From positions 124,001-188,000 of the forward strand of contig NZ_JACHFL010000007.1 of the NCBI RefSeq assembly GCF_014201875.1: a stretch of 64,000 nucleotides of DNA, in the 5' to 3' direction. Made by a program: the position numbers and the translations under genes. Source of the DNA: Deinococcus humi. GTDB taxonomy: Bacteria > Deinococcota > Deinococci > Deinococcales > Deinococcaceae. The notes under the pieces are model-generated. The model was not told where the DNA came from and did not search any database. It saw nothing but the letters and a program-made list of their open reading frames with translations. Below are positions 27,305 to 36,050 of the stretch, in pieces. Every line of letters starts with the position of its first letter. The stretch's first letter is position 1.

Positions 27305-28180
27305 TTACTTCTGTGCGCTCTTCTCCACCACCGTGAAGGGGCGGATCATTCCCAGCGCGGCGTGGGGCGCTCCCGCGTTCGCTGGGCTGGGAATGCCGCA
27401 CAGCATCAGATAATCCCCAGGTACTAGGTTCAGGTGCACATAGGAGGTCCGGCCATTCGTCACGGCCTGCGCCCCACCTGCCGGGATGATCGGCATGGGT
27501 CCCTCGGGCTTTTGCAGGTAGGCGGCCACGTCCTCCATCGTCTTCCCCGGCGCGAGGCGGAACACCAGCATCTCGTGCCCCTCTGGGCCAGCATTGGTGA
27601 CCTCCCAGACCTGCACCCCCTCGGTGATCGTGACTCCCTTGGGCAACTCGAAGCCAAAGTCCACGAGCTTGACCTTGAGGTCTGCTTTGGGCAGCTCGGC
27701 CCGGGCGGCGTCTGCCGGGGCCTGCGTCACCTGGAAGGCGCTCACCATACCCAGCGCGAGGTGAGGCACACCGTTAGCATCGGGCACGAAACACAGTTCC
27801 AGGTACGTGCCAGGTTCGCTGAGATTGACGGTGATCTGCTGCGACTCGCCGGGCAACAGCATCCCCACGCCGCCGGTCATCTCGACGCTGGCAAGGGCGG
27901 TGCCCTCGTTCTCCTGCAACTTCGCCAAGAATCCCTCCTGGGTCATTCCAGCAGGCAGACGGACGAGCTGCATATGGTGGGGTTCCTTGCCGGTGTTCTT
28001 CAGTTCGAAAGTCGTCCAACCGGTCGGCACGCTCGTGGGGGTCACGAAGGTGTAGTCCTGGCTTTGCACCTGCACGCTGCTCCCACCATGGGAGTGTCCC
28101 TGGTGCGCCAGGGCGGGCGCAGCGAGCGCGGCGATGAGGGCGAGGGTCAGCAGGCGGCGGAAAGCGTGGGTTTTCGTCAT
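27305..28180 (-). CDS. Exported tandem cupredoxin-like protein
   Basis: A 291-residue exported protein made of two cupredoxin-like beta-sandwiches. The signal peptide ends at AAPALA; the mature start is HQGHSHGG, a His-rich patch that could bind copper. Domain 1 (35-155) has TGWTTFELKNTGKEPHHMQL and the strand YLELCFVPDANGVPHLALGM; domain 2 (165-285) repeats this pattern with VQVWEVTNAGPEGHEM and YLMLCGIPSPANAGAPHAALGM. In each, His near the start and Cys, His and Met near the end match the type 1 copper ligands, although the Cys-to-His loop is long. AGGAGG 7 bases before the ATG sets the start. A copper or electron-carrier role is inferred; a multicopper oxidase gene lies 2.2 kb away. Confidence 0.8.
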   Translation of the reverse strand: MTKTHAFRRLLTLALIAALAAPALAHQGHSHGGSSVQVQSQDYTFVTPTSVPTGWTTFELKNTGKEPHHMQLVRLPAGMTQEGFLAKLQENEGTALASVEMTGGVGMLLPGESQQITVNLSEPGTYLELCFVPDANGVPHLALGMVSAFQVTQAPADAARAELPKADLKVKLVDFGFELPKGVTITEGVQVWEVTNAGPEGHEMLVFRLAPGKTMEDVAAYLQKPEGPMPIIPAGGAQAVTNGRTSYVHLNLVPGDYLMLCGIPSPANAGAPHAALGMIRPFTVVEKSAQK

Positions 28181-28761
28181 GGTGGTTCCTCCTGGGCCAG
28201 GGTGGGGAAGCTCTCCCTGATCTGAGGGAAACCGTAAAAGGAGACGTCTGATTGGAGCGTGATTGCTTCTGGGGTGCCGCTGTGCCTCTGCCCGGCGGCG
28301 TCACGCTGCGTGGCCGAACTCCTGGGCTTTTGTCTTCGGGTGTGACACCAGGACAGACCCATGGACGCGCCCCGACGAGCGCCCCCTGCCTCAAGGGCGG
28401 AAGGCGGAGAGGACCACAGGGCCAGCCGTCAGGAAAGAGAAGGAAACTGAGCCGGCGTGGCCGTGCCGAAGGTTCTCCTTTGGAGAGCGCCGGAGGAATG
28501 GGAAGAGGATGGGTGGCCGATCATGGGCCAGTCAGCAGGGGTGCTTTACGGTGCGCTCAGCCGGGACTGCCCGGCTTGAAGGCGGCCTCTTTGCTGATCT
28601 GGCCGCCTTCCATCCATCCATTCACCTCTTCGCAGCCATCTGTCCCGTTTCTCCCCCGGCGTGCCGACGGCCCTGTACACCTGCGCAGCCCGCCATCTGG
28701 CTGACAAGGGGGCCGCCCGAGGGTCCCTCCTTCTCTTCCTAGTCACCCTGGAGGTCCGAAT
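28181..28761. other. Intergenic stretch, no gene seen
   Basis: About 580 bases between divergent genes. The sequence is GC-rich; two overlapping plus frames run through it but have low-complexity, arginine-rich translations typical of non-coding GC-rich DNA. It should hold promoters for both neighbours. Confidence 0.4.
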
Positions 28762-28959
28762 ATGAATCACTTCATACACCCGCCGTTCCTGGAGCGCGAG
28801 ATCTACATCCTGCGCATCTGGTACGAGCTCGATGGCTCGGAGGTGGTGTGGCGCGCCTCGGTCCTGCTGCCTCAGGGCGCGCAGCGCCGCCACTTCTCTA
28901 CCCCGGACGCGCTAGTGGAGTTTCTGAATGTACGGGTGCGCGGCCCCAGGACAGATTGA
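28762..28959 (+). CDS. Small protein of unknown function (65 aa)
   Basis: A 65-residue protein with a good ribosome site (GGAGG, 7 bases from the ATG) and protein-like composition: MNHFIHPPFLEREIYILRIW, then SEVVWRASVLLPQGAQRRHF and a helical end DALVEFLNV. The alternation of strands and a C-terminal helix suggests a small alpha/beta fold. No signal peptide or membrane segment. I do not recognise it. It lies 166 bases upstream of a secreted-protein gene. Confidence 0.65.
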   Translation: MNHFIHPPFLEREIYILRIWYELDGSEVVWRASVLLPQGAQRRHFSTPDALVEFLNVRVRGPRTD

Positions 28960-29088
28960 GCCCCCGCTTTTCCATTCGCTAGAACCGTTCTGCCAGGACG
29001 ACTGGAGAGCTTGTGTGGCCTGGGAGGCCAATCACGCGGGAATCAGGGCGCAGAACCTACGCTCCCCCTACCTTCCCTGTGTGGGAAT

Positions 29089-29112
29089 GCGGAGTCGGCG
29101 CGCCGACTCCGC
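29089..29112. promoter_or_regulatory. Perfect 24-base palindrome before a secreted-protein gene
   Basis: Two 12-base arms (29089-29100 and 29101-29112) match perfectly with no spacer. It ends 13 bases before the ATG at 29126. It could be an operator for a dimeric regulator or, in RNA, a hairpin just before the AAAGGGG ribosome site that would slow translation. It could also terminate transcription from the 65-aa gene. Confidence 0.5.
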
Positions 29113-29125
29113 AAAGGGGTTCCCT

Positions 29126-29623
29126 ATGTTTCAGCAGACTGCCAGAGCCGCTCTGACCCTCGCCCTCGTTTTCGCCTCAGCCGCCTCCGCCACTCGTGCC
29201 GGCGCCCCTATTGGGCCCCCCATGCTCGGCAGCTGGCTCTATGGCACCGTGTCCTCCACAGAGTATTACGACCGCACGACGAACAGATGGCAGGACGCCA
29301 GCGGCGCCTCCGAGATCCTCACCTTGACAGCGGACGGTCATTACGAGCGGACCCGGCTGCTCACCCTGACCACCTATAATTGCACCTCGAAACTCTTCAT
29401 CTACGAGAAGGGCACGGCGAGGATCGAGGGAAACACAATCAGTTACCAACCGCAGGAAGGCGTGAACAAGGGCTACACCTGCACGCCGAGCAACAGTTGG
29501 AACACCTCCAAAATCAACCCGGAGACCTGGACCTTCCGCTTTGAGCGTCAGGCAAACGGGCAGGACGTGCTGGTGCTGAAGGGCGAACAGAGCGAACTTC
29601 ACTACGGCCGCTACAAGCGCTGA
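29126..29623 (+). CDS. Secreted protein of lipocalin-like size, unknown function
   Basis: A 165-residue exported protein. The ATG at 29126 has AAAGGGG 5 bases away, and the signal MFQQTARAALTLALVFASAASA follows directly; the longer frame upstream is not protein-like. The mature part starts with a conserved-looking GSWLYGTVSSTEYYDRTTNR, then beta strands (ASEILTLTADGHYERTRLL, KLFIYEKGTARIEGNTISYQ) and ends with LVLKGEQSELHYGRYKR. This pattern (GxW at the start, then repeated strands) resembles lipocalin-like or similar small beta-barrel domains. Two Cys may pair. Substrate unknown. A palindrome lies directly upstream and the next secreted-protein gene follows after 81 bases. Confidence 0.7.
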   Translation: MFQQTARAALTLALVFASAASATRAGAPIGPPMLGSWLYGTVSSTEYYDRTTNRWQDASGASEILTLTADGHYERTRLLTLTTYNCTSKLFIYEKGTARIEGNTISYQPQEGVNKGYTCTPSNSWNTSKINPETWTFRFERQANGQDVLVLKGEQSELHYGRYKR

Positions 29624-29704
29624 GAACAGCCCGGCGAGGTGAGAATGGCTCGGACGCCGTTCTCGCCTCGCGCACGCTACCCCGGGCACGACAGGAGAAC
29701 ACTC

Positions 29705-30298
29705 ATGCAGAGCACGACGCGGCGATGGAATCACAGAGAAGAGCTCCGAGCAGATCTCCCTCCGGTGCAGCAGGAAAGGCGGCGCCGCGTCTGGCCGCCG
29801 GGGCGGTTGAGGAGTCTGTGGATTGCCGTGGCCCTGGGAACGCTATCCGGCGCCCTGGCCGCTCCAGCGCCTGGCCTGAAAGGGGCCACGCTCTGCCTGA
29901 GCCCTACAATCACCGTGACACTCGGAAACGACACCGATATCCGGCTGGCTGGACTGGCGGACCGACTCTACGCCGAGGCCAGGGCACTTCTGCGGGCTGG
30001 GGGCGTAAAATATTCGGAGGAGCAGGTGTGCCGTCAGGCGAGTGCGGAGCTCACGCTGTCCGTCAGCGTGGTGCCTGGCGGGGGCGGCCTGGGTTCGGAG
30101 ACGAGGGTTTCAGCGCGCGTGGATGATGAATCGGCCGACGGGCCGAACACCTGGCTGAGCAGCAGTGTGCTCCGCTGGTCGGCCGTCAAATACGGCAGTG
30201 CGAGACTTCGTGAGCCCGAGGTTACGGCACGGCTCTCAGGAGACACCCGGACCCTGCTGGGCCAACTCGTGAACGACTGGAAAGCTGCCAACCGCTGA
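29705..30298 (+). CDS. Secreted or membrane-anchored protein, unknown function
   Basis: A 197-residue protein. The ATG at 29705 follows AGGAG with 7 bases spacing. About 34 charged residues precede a hydrophobic segment (LRSLWIAVALGTLSGALA), so export uses a long N-region or the segment stays as an anchor. The mature part begins APGLKGATLCLSPTITVTL and contains two Cys, a helix ADRLYAEARALLRAGGVKYS, strands AELTLSVSVVPGG and ETRVSARVDD, then SSVLRWSAVKYGSA and a final VNDWKAANR. It shares Cys spacing, the Trp-Ser...Tyr segment and the final DWK with the protein encoded at 16652-17167. No known domain. Confidence 0.65.
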   Translation: MQSTTRRWNHREELRADLPPVQQERRRRVWPPGRLRSLWIAVALGTLSGALAAPAPGLKGATLCLSPTITVTLGNDTDIRLAGLADRLYAEARALLRAGGVKYSEEQVCRQASAELTLSVSVVPGGGGLGSETRVSARVDDESADGPNTWLSSSVLRWSAVKYGSARLREPEVTARLSGDTRTLLGQLVNDWKAANR

Positions 30299-30334
30299 CC
30301 GGGACAGCTCAGTCAGCGGTTGAAGCGAAAACTC

Positions 30335-30370
30335 CTCTCCCTGCTCCGCCGCCTCGCGGAGCAGGGAGAG
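30335..30370. terminator. Bidirectional terminator hairpin
   Basis: 15-base perfect arms (30335-30349 and 30356-30370) around a 6-base loop, located between the convergent ends of the secreted-protein gene and the multicopper oxidase pseudogene. Confidence 0.7.
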
Positions 30371-30408
30371 GGAGTGGGGAGTGCGGAACTCCCATGACCT
30401 GCCGTTCG

Positions 30409-31731
30409 TCACTCCACCTCCACGGTTCCTTGCATAAAGGGGTGGGGCAAGCAATGGTAGGTGAAACGGCCCGTCTGGAGGAAGGTGACGGTCACCCGTC
30501 CATGGGGGGGCAAGGCATGCTGTTGCTCCTTTCCGTCCAGTGTCACGATGACATGATGCGCGACGCTGTCGTGGTTTTCCCAGGTGACGCTCCCGCCCGC
30601 GCGCAGGCGGACGGCTTCCGGAGCGAACTCGAAGTTCGAGATGGCGATCACGGCGGAGGCGGTGCCAATCTCACTGCTTGGGGAAGGCGCATGAGCATGA
30701 TCGTGCGCGCTTTGCGGCGCGGGTGTGCCATCGGCCTTCAGTGCCGGGCTGCCTGCCACATCAAAGTGCATGCCGCCCGGGTACTGGCCCCCGGTGGTGT
30801 TGGCGTTGCTGTTGTGATCATGCTAGGGGAAAGTTCCGTCTCGTCCCCTGACCAGCACGTCGTAGCGCTCGCCCGGCAGGATGGGCAGTGTGTCGGCGAG
30901 GTAGGGGAGAGGCAGATCATGCCCGTCCTTGGCGATGACCAGGAAGCTGGTGCCGTGCAGATGCAGGCTGTGCGGAAGGGCGCCCATGTGGATGAAACGT
31001 ACCAGATGCGTCTCGCCCGACGGGATCTTAAGCTCCGGGATAAGCGGATGCGCCCTGCCGTTCACGAGAAATGCGTCGTACTGGGGTGTGTAGGGCAGCT
31101 TCGCCCCGTCATGGCGACTGTCCCATTCATCGAGAATCAGGGTGTGTTCCTTTGACCAGATCGGTATTTGGTCGGGTTCCTCCACGATCAGCGCCCCGTA
31201 CATGCCCATGTCGAGGTGAACGTTGGTCTGAAAGTGGCAGTGGTAAGCATGCGTACCTGCCTCGGTAGCGACGAACTCGTAGGTGAAGGTCCCGCCGGGC
31301 CGCACCTCGTGGCTGAGGTGGGGTACACCGTCCATTTCCTGTGCCAGAGAGGTGATGCCGTGCAGGTGCAGGACGTGGGGCTGATCATGTGTGTTGACCA
31401 GGGTGATCTGGACACGCTCACCGACCTTGACGCGGAGTTCGGGGCCGGGGACGCTGGCGGGCTGACCCGGAAAGCCAAAGGCCCACTGCTCGACCTGTAC
31501 GCCGGGCACGATTTCAGTTTGGATGCGGTGAACTTCGAGCGTGAATTCGTGGGTTCCACGCGTGGCCTGGGCCAGGGGCACGGTGCCTTCCGGGCGGGTG
31601 AGGAACTGCCGCACGATATCGGTGCGGGCAGACAGGCCCGGCGTCTCACCCCGCGCGGGAGCGGTGCCGAGCACCAGGGTGCCCAGCATGCAGGCACGGA
31701 CAACAGGGATGATCCGGGGGCAACGTTTCAT
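30409..31731 (-). pseudogene. Multicopper oxidase with C-terminal cupredoxin, broken by in-frame TAG
   Basis: A multicopper oxidase of 440 codons interrupted by one in-frame TAG (30823-30825). Before the stop: signal peptide, HLHG near 115, the HCHFQTNVHLDMGM cluster near 180 and LPHSLHLHG near 265. After the stop the same frame continues at once with HDHNSNANTTGG and GGMHFDVAG, then a His/Pro linker and a plastocyanin-like domain with VAHHVIVTL and TYHCLPHPFM, the type 1 copper ligands. In related proteins Leu or another residue is expected at the stop position, and TTG to TAG is a single change. So this is either a recent nonsense mutation or a sequencing error. AAGGAG before the ATG at 31731 sets the start. 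The family oxidises metals or phenols outside the cell. Confidence 0.8.
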
Positions 31732-32063
31732 AGAGGGCTCCTTGTGCGAGGACGGCTGCGTGCCGCGCGTGACGGCAACGTATAAGGCCCGGCGTGATTC
31801 GGGCCTGATTGGCATGGAAGGGCTTGCCGGCCCTGCCAGAGCCAATGTCAAACTCCTTCAACCGCCGTGTAGAACCCGTGCAGGTGCCACCAGGAATTTC
31901 GTCGAGGTTCCCGCTGGCTCTGTATTCAGACAACAAAGGACTGAACTTGATGCGCCGTTCGCGGAAAGATCTCGTGGCAGACCTGGACACTGTTCGTGTC
32001 GAGCCACGCCTGGACAGCATCAGCGGTATCGGGAAGTCATGTCAGTCAGGCTTGGCAGCAGAC
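31732..32063. other. Intergenic stretch upstream of the oxidase gene
   Basis: About 330 bases with no credible gene; it should hold the oxidase promoter. It ends at the terminal repeat of an IS6-like remnant. Confidence 0.4.
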
Positions 32064-32576
32064 GGTTATGGCAGTTGTTGGTGTGCAGAGCGTAGGAGGC
32101 CTTGGAAAGGCGGGTAGACTGAACTTCGGGCCACCTGCTGCACCGTCTCTTGCCATAACTTGAACGCAGCTTGTTGATGGGAGCGGGGGCGGTCGAGCGG
32201 GCGGGGTGGTGAAGGTTTTCCAGGCGGGCGTGCAGCTCAAAAAAGCCTTGCGCCCGTCGTTGTGATCCCAGTTCTCGCTGCTGAGGTTCCTGCCGACGGG
32301 TCGGGCGGTGGGGTTGTTAAAGCGAGCCGTGGAAACCATCTGGACGTGCTCCACAAAGCGGAGCACGGGAAGCTCGCGCAGGGCCGCACCATAACTCCAG
32401 AGTTTGTCGGGTGGATCACCTCCAGCATGTCGCCCCTCTCCAGACATCGCCGTGACTGAGGGTAAAGCGGTGCTACATCCAGACCGCGTCGCTGATCAGG
32501 GCGAGAGGAATCGGTAGCTAGGATGCTCCTTGCCGCTCAGCATTGCCTCACCCTGCCCCAGCAACTTGCCACAACC
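32064..32576 (-). mobile_element. IS6-like element, decayed copy A (internally deleted)
   Basis: Terminal repeats face each other: GGTTATGGCAGTTGTTGG at 32064 and the inverted form AACTTGCCACAACC ending at 32576. Between them the minus strand reads as pieces of an IS6-type DDE transposase: YRFPLALISDAVWM and HRFTLSHGDVW (N-terminal HTH part), then after a deletion DKLWSYGAALRELPVLRFVE and VQMVSTARFNNP (C-terminal catalytic region). Stops and the missing middle part mean it cannot encode transposase. Confidence 0.75.
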
Positions 32577-32744
32577 GCAGCGGACGCAACAGCGCAGCAA
32601 AGCCTAAGCGTCCCTTTTGTTCCTCTTATGGTCGCCCTATGGGAAGTCTTTGCAACTTTAAGCGGCCTGGGGTGCGGGTTCTTGATTTCTACGCAACATT
32701 CTCTAGCCATGCTCAGACCCCTACGGTTGGTTCAGGAGGCACTG

Positions 32745-33326
32745 ATGAATCCCATCCCCAACTTCACTTGTCCACAAGCCAAGTTTCGCCGCTCTCGACT
32801 GTTCTCAGCCGCTTTACTGCTGTCGCTCCTGCCGGTAGCCAGCGGAGCACCAGCGGTTCCCAGCTTTCACCTGTGTCAACTGATGTCGGTGCCAGTGGTC
32901 CAGCCGATCTTTGCGCCCATAGCGGACGGCCGCCCGCTCGAAAAACCGTTGGAAGGCGTTGGAGGGCGCAGCTGCTCGTATCGGATTCCCTCGCCTTCCG
33001 GCCCTGGTACGCCGAATCTGGAGCAGGTCCGCACGCTGGTTGAAACGGCATTCTTTGACTCGCCGAGCACTGCCCGTGCGGCGCTGACCAGTGATCTGGA
33101 AATGGCCCGCGAACGGAAACTGACGAACATCAGGAAACTCAAAGGGCTGGGGGACGATGCATTCGTCTCAGAACAGGGCGAGAGTGTGAGTATTCGCGTC
33201 GTCCGGGGGCGAATGTTAATGGCTGTCAATCTTGGGAAAGTGGACGCCACCTTCGAGGCACGCCGAGATGTCGCACTGGGACTGGCCAAACAGGCCCTGA
33301 TCCGCCTGCCTGCTGTGGGGAAGTGA
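32745..33326 (+). CDS. Secreted protein, unknown function
   Basis: A 193-residue exported protein. AGGAGG 5 bases before the ATG at 32745 sets the start; the frame upstream is not protein-like. The N-region is long (about 15 residues) before the hydrophobic core LFSAALLLSLLPVASGAPA. The mature part has two Cys (HLCQLMSVPV and RSCSYRIPS), a helix EQVRTLVETAFF, then RKLKGLGDDAFVSEQGESVS and strand SIRVVRGRMLMAVNLG, ending in a helix with GLAKQALIRLP. This pattern (Cys-Tyr strand, LGDDAF, then a hydrophobic strand) is like small lipoprotein families that follow DUF3558-type folds, but I cannot assign it. It is flanked by IS6-like remnants on both sides. Confidence 0.7.
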   Translation: MNPIPNFTCPQAKFRRSRLFSAALLLSLLPVASGAPAVPSFHLCQLMSVPVVQPIFAPIADGRPLEKPLEGVGGRSCSYRIPSPSGPGTPNLEQVRTLVETAFFDSPSTARAALTSDLEMARERKLTNIRKLKGLGDDAFVSEQGESVSIRVVRGRMLMAVNLGKVDATFEARRDVALGLAKQALIRLPAVGK

Positions 33327-33411
33327 GGCCTGGAGCAGAAAGTCGAGAACGGTCCTAGATGTGCGCCAATGTCCTTGCCTACCTGTTGCCAGCGGCTCGA
33401 ATTGCCGGGAT

Positions 33412-34193
33412 GGTACTGGCAATTGAACATGGATCAGGACGAATCTCTCCAGTGGCGGTCTGAACTTCAGACCGCAGCATCAACGGCGTGTTGCCAGGCC
33501 AGGTGAGCCTTGGACTGGTCCAGTCTTCGATTGAGCGCAGGGACCGTGGTGCGGGTGTGCTGCTAGAGGTTCGAAACGCAGGCAGGACCAGAAATTCCTG
33601 CGTTCGTGGCTGTTTCTTGAAGCCCAGCCCACTTCGCTCCTGTTCCCGAGTCGGGCGATGCGATTGAGCAAGGGGTTGTTGCAATGGGCCGTCGAGAGGA
33701 CCTGGGTGTGCTCCACAGCCTGGCATACGGGAAGTTCTCGAATGGCGGCTCCGTCACGTCAGAGCTTGTCCGTGTGAAGGACGTCTGGCACGTCGTCATT
33801 GATCAAGAGGCGTTCAAAGAAGGTCCTGGCGGCATGGTGTTCCGGTGGGTTTGCAAAAGAATGGCGAGCGCCGTGCCAGTGTCATCGACGGCCTGCCGTC
33901 ACCAGTGTTTCTTGCCACTATTCCGGGTGCACACCTCGTTCAGCCACCACCGGGAACAGAGGCGCCCCTCACAGTAGCGGAGCTCTTCGGTAAGGGGCGG
34001 CGCGAACTTGTTGTTCCATTGGCGAAGGTTTCGTGACTGATGATCTTGTTGCGCTGTGCAGCACCACGCTCGCTCAGGGAAATCGCTGGGAGAGCCAGAG
34101 AGCGTGTTGGATGCCTCTGAGCGGAAAACGGTGTCGGTAGGGCTTGCGGTCTGTTACGGACGATCAGCCGACGGCCGTTAACTTGCCGCAACC
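33412..34193 (-). mobile_element. IS6-like element, decayed copy B (near full length)
   Basis: Ends are GGTACTGGCAATTG at 33412 and AACTTGCCGCAACC ending at 34193, giving about 780 bases, the expected size. The minus strand carries transposase pieces in shifting frames: an N-terminal part reading LPTPFSAQRHPTRS in one frame and a wild-type-like IQHALWLSQRFP in the next, VISHETF, and the C-terminal NNPLLNRIARLGNRSE. A hairpin lies at the 3' side (33455-33475). Several frameshifts and stops make it inactive. The bases near 34135-34174 are almost identical to 50338-50378 in copy H. Confidence 0.75.
33455..33475. repeat. IS-end hairpin of copy B
   Basis: Inverted repeat GCGGTCTGA-ACT-TCAGACCGC, 9-base arms. 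It corresponds to the hairpins at 47317-47341 and 56345-56369, always in the same place downstream of the transposase frame. Confidence 0.7.
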
Positions 34194-34858
34194 CTGGAGA
34201 GGGAGGTTGCCGTCACTCGCGAATCCATTCGGGCCTGGTGCATCAAGTTCAGTAATCTCTTTGCTCAAAGCCTCCGCCACCGGGAACAGGGGCGGGATTC
34301 CCGGTGGCATCTTCGACTTTACGGCGCGTGGATGTGGGTAGCCTCACGCACTGGCTGTAGCGGGCCGCCCTGGAGCGCGGAGCTGTGCTGCACGTCTTCC
34401 TGCAAGAAGATCGCAACACCGAGGTCGCCAGATCGTTCTTCGGGCGACTGCTGAGCGAGTACGACGTGCCAGGGGATGTCCATACGGACAAACTTCGGAG
34501 CTACGGTACAGCGCTCCGGAACTTCCCCCGTGCTCCACGAGGTGGAGCACGGGGGGGTCGTCTCGACCGCCCGTTGCAACAACCCCATTGAGCAGTCCAC
34601 CGACCGACACGGCGCCGCGTTCGGCAACAGGGGAGCTCAGGTCACGCCCATGAGCCCAGGATTCCTCGCCCTACATGCCCGAGTCTCGAACCTTCACCAA
34701 CCCCCTCGCTTCACCGTCCCTGCCCCTTATCGCCGTTTTTACCAGGAGACAGCCTTCAAGCCCAGGCAACAGGTCGTGCAACAGGCGGCTCGAACTTGAG
34801 GCCGCTCGCGTTCCTGAGGCTCTCTTACCTTCTTCAGAGGGAACAACCTGCCACAACC
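34194..34858 (+). mobile_element. IS6-like element, decayed copy C
   Basis: The plus strand reads as an IS6-type transposase missing its first part: ESIRAWCIKFSNLFAQSLRH, then after frameshifts LHVFLQEDRNTEVARSFFGR, VPGDVHTDKLRSYGTALRN and EHGGVVSTARCNNPIEQSTD, ending in GFLALHARVSNLHQ. At least one stop and two frameshifts are present. The right end has AACCTGCCACAACC ending at 34858; the left end abuts copy B, so the two may have been joined by deletion or insertion of one into the other. Confidence 0.75.
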
Positions 34859-34965
34859 GCTCAGACCAATGACAGCTTGAACCCAAGGAAGCGAAATCGG
34901 GTTCTAATCATGTCGGATAGACATGTTGAGCCAGACGGTCACCGCTTGGTTCAGGCGGTGCAGTC

Positions 34966-35583
34966 TCACTCTTTTGTGCGGCTGACTTCATAACAAGCCA
35001 GGATGTTGCCCGAGCCCTGCCAGGTGCGTGAGCTGAGCAGTTTCAGCGACACTGCAGGCCTATCCACGAACAGCGGCGTGCCCTCGCCAGCAATGAGCGG
35101 GAAGATGACGAGGTGCAGTTCGTCAATCAGATCATGGGTCAGCAGATGGTTCCAGAGCGTGCGGCCCGCAAACATGAAGATCTCCCGGCCCTTCAGAGCT
35201 TTAAGGGCCGCCACCTCCTGCACGGCGTCTGCTACACGGACGATGTGGGTCTCATCCCAGGGTGAGAGCTCTTCAGGGGTAAGGTGATCCGACACCACCA
35301 GTTTTTCCGTCTGCGCTTGTAACCCGGCCATCTCGCGCCGCACAGCGCTGGCACCTGGATCAAGCGGTACGCCCGTCCAGTACCGCATATTGTCCAGAAA
35401 ATTGCGGTGTCCGTTGTAGAGCAACGTATCTGCCGCCCTCATCCGCTCTGCCATGTACTCATCAAAATGCTGATCCCCTGCATAGTCTCGGTGAAGGTGG
35501 TCAAAAATAGCGTCCAACTTGCGGTCTTTGCCCTCGTAGTAGCCGTCCAGCGTGACGAGATTGCCGACTATGAGTTTGCGCAC
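34966..35583 (-). CDS. Dihydrofolate reductase-like (RibD C-terminal) protein
   Basis: A 205-residue protein of the DHFR/RibD-C superfamily. I start at the GTG at 35583, which has AAAGGAG 5 bases away; earlier residues are not family-like. Motifs are [17 protein letters not shown] at the N-terminus, [11 protein letters not shown] (NADPH-binding region), [12 protein letters not shown], the nucleotide loop [20 protein letters not shown] and [15 protein letters not shown]. In such proteins these match the RibD-type reductase fold. The natural substrate of the stand-alone members is mostly unknown. It lies just after the right end of IS copy C, on the opposite strand. Confidence 0.82.
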   Translation of the reverse strand: MRKLIVGNLVTLDGYYEGKDRKLDAIFDHLHRDYAGDQHFDEYMAERMRAADTLLYNGHRNFLDNMRYWTGVPLDPGASAVRREMAGLQAQTEKLVVSDHLTPEELSPWDETHIVRVADAVQEVAALKALKGREIFMFAGRTLWNHLLTHDLIDELHLVIFPLIAGEGTPLFVDRPAVSLKLLSSRTWQGSGNILACYEVSRTKE

Positions 35584-36050
35584 CGTGTCTCCTTTGTTAT
35601 GCCTCAAGCGTAATATGGAAAAGAAGTTGGATCAAGGCTTGCCAGTACCCAACCCGATTCCCTGGCGTAGATCTCGGTACCGAATTCACATCACCTGGGT
35701 TTCCACAAAGTTCATAACGAGGGAAACGTTCCCTGGGACGTTGAAAACATTTGAAACACCAACCTGATCTAGCAGTCGGCCTGAGCCACCATGCGCTGTA
35801 TGACCTGTGCCGCTTGTGGATGATTGAGACGGGCGAGACGCTCCGCCACTTCCGGCTCAGTGAATGGGGGACGCCAGAACGGAGCAATGGTTTTACGGAA
35901 GACCCGGCAGGGCGCCTGGAAATCCTGAGCTAGGACCGGGGCCAGCCAGAGGTCTGGATGACTTTTTCAAGACGTCACTTGCGCAAAGGAAACACGGCGG
36001 AGCGCGGGGAAGCTCACCCTGTCAGGCAGGGAATCTGTCATCTTCAGGTG
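35584..36050. other. Intergenic stretch before the amine oxidase gene
   Basis: A plus frame near 35751-35933 (LSHHALYDLCRLWMIETGET, then HFRLSEWGTPERSNGF) reads in a fairly protein-like way but has no start signal and no recognised domain; it may be an eroded gene end. The last 90 bases could belong to the amine oxidase if translation starts at 35958, where AGAGG lies 5 bases away. Confidence 0.4.

Noticed and set aside
28252..28742. Two plus-strand frames between the cupredoxin gene and the 65-aa gene
   Set aside because: Arg/Pro/Gly-rich translations without a start signal; typical of GC-rich non-coding DNA.
30823..30825. Recoding of TAG (pyrrolysine) in the oxidase
   Set aside because: No recoding genes or special downstream structure are seen; nonsense mutation or sequencing error is simpler.
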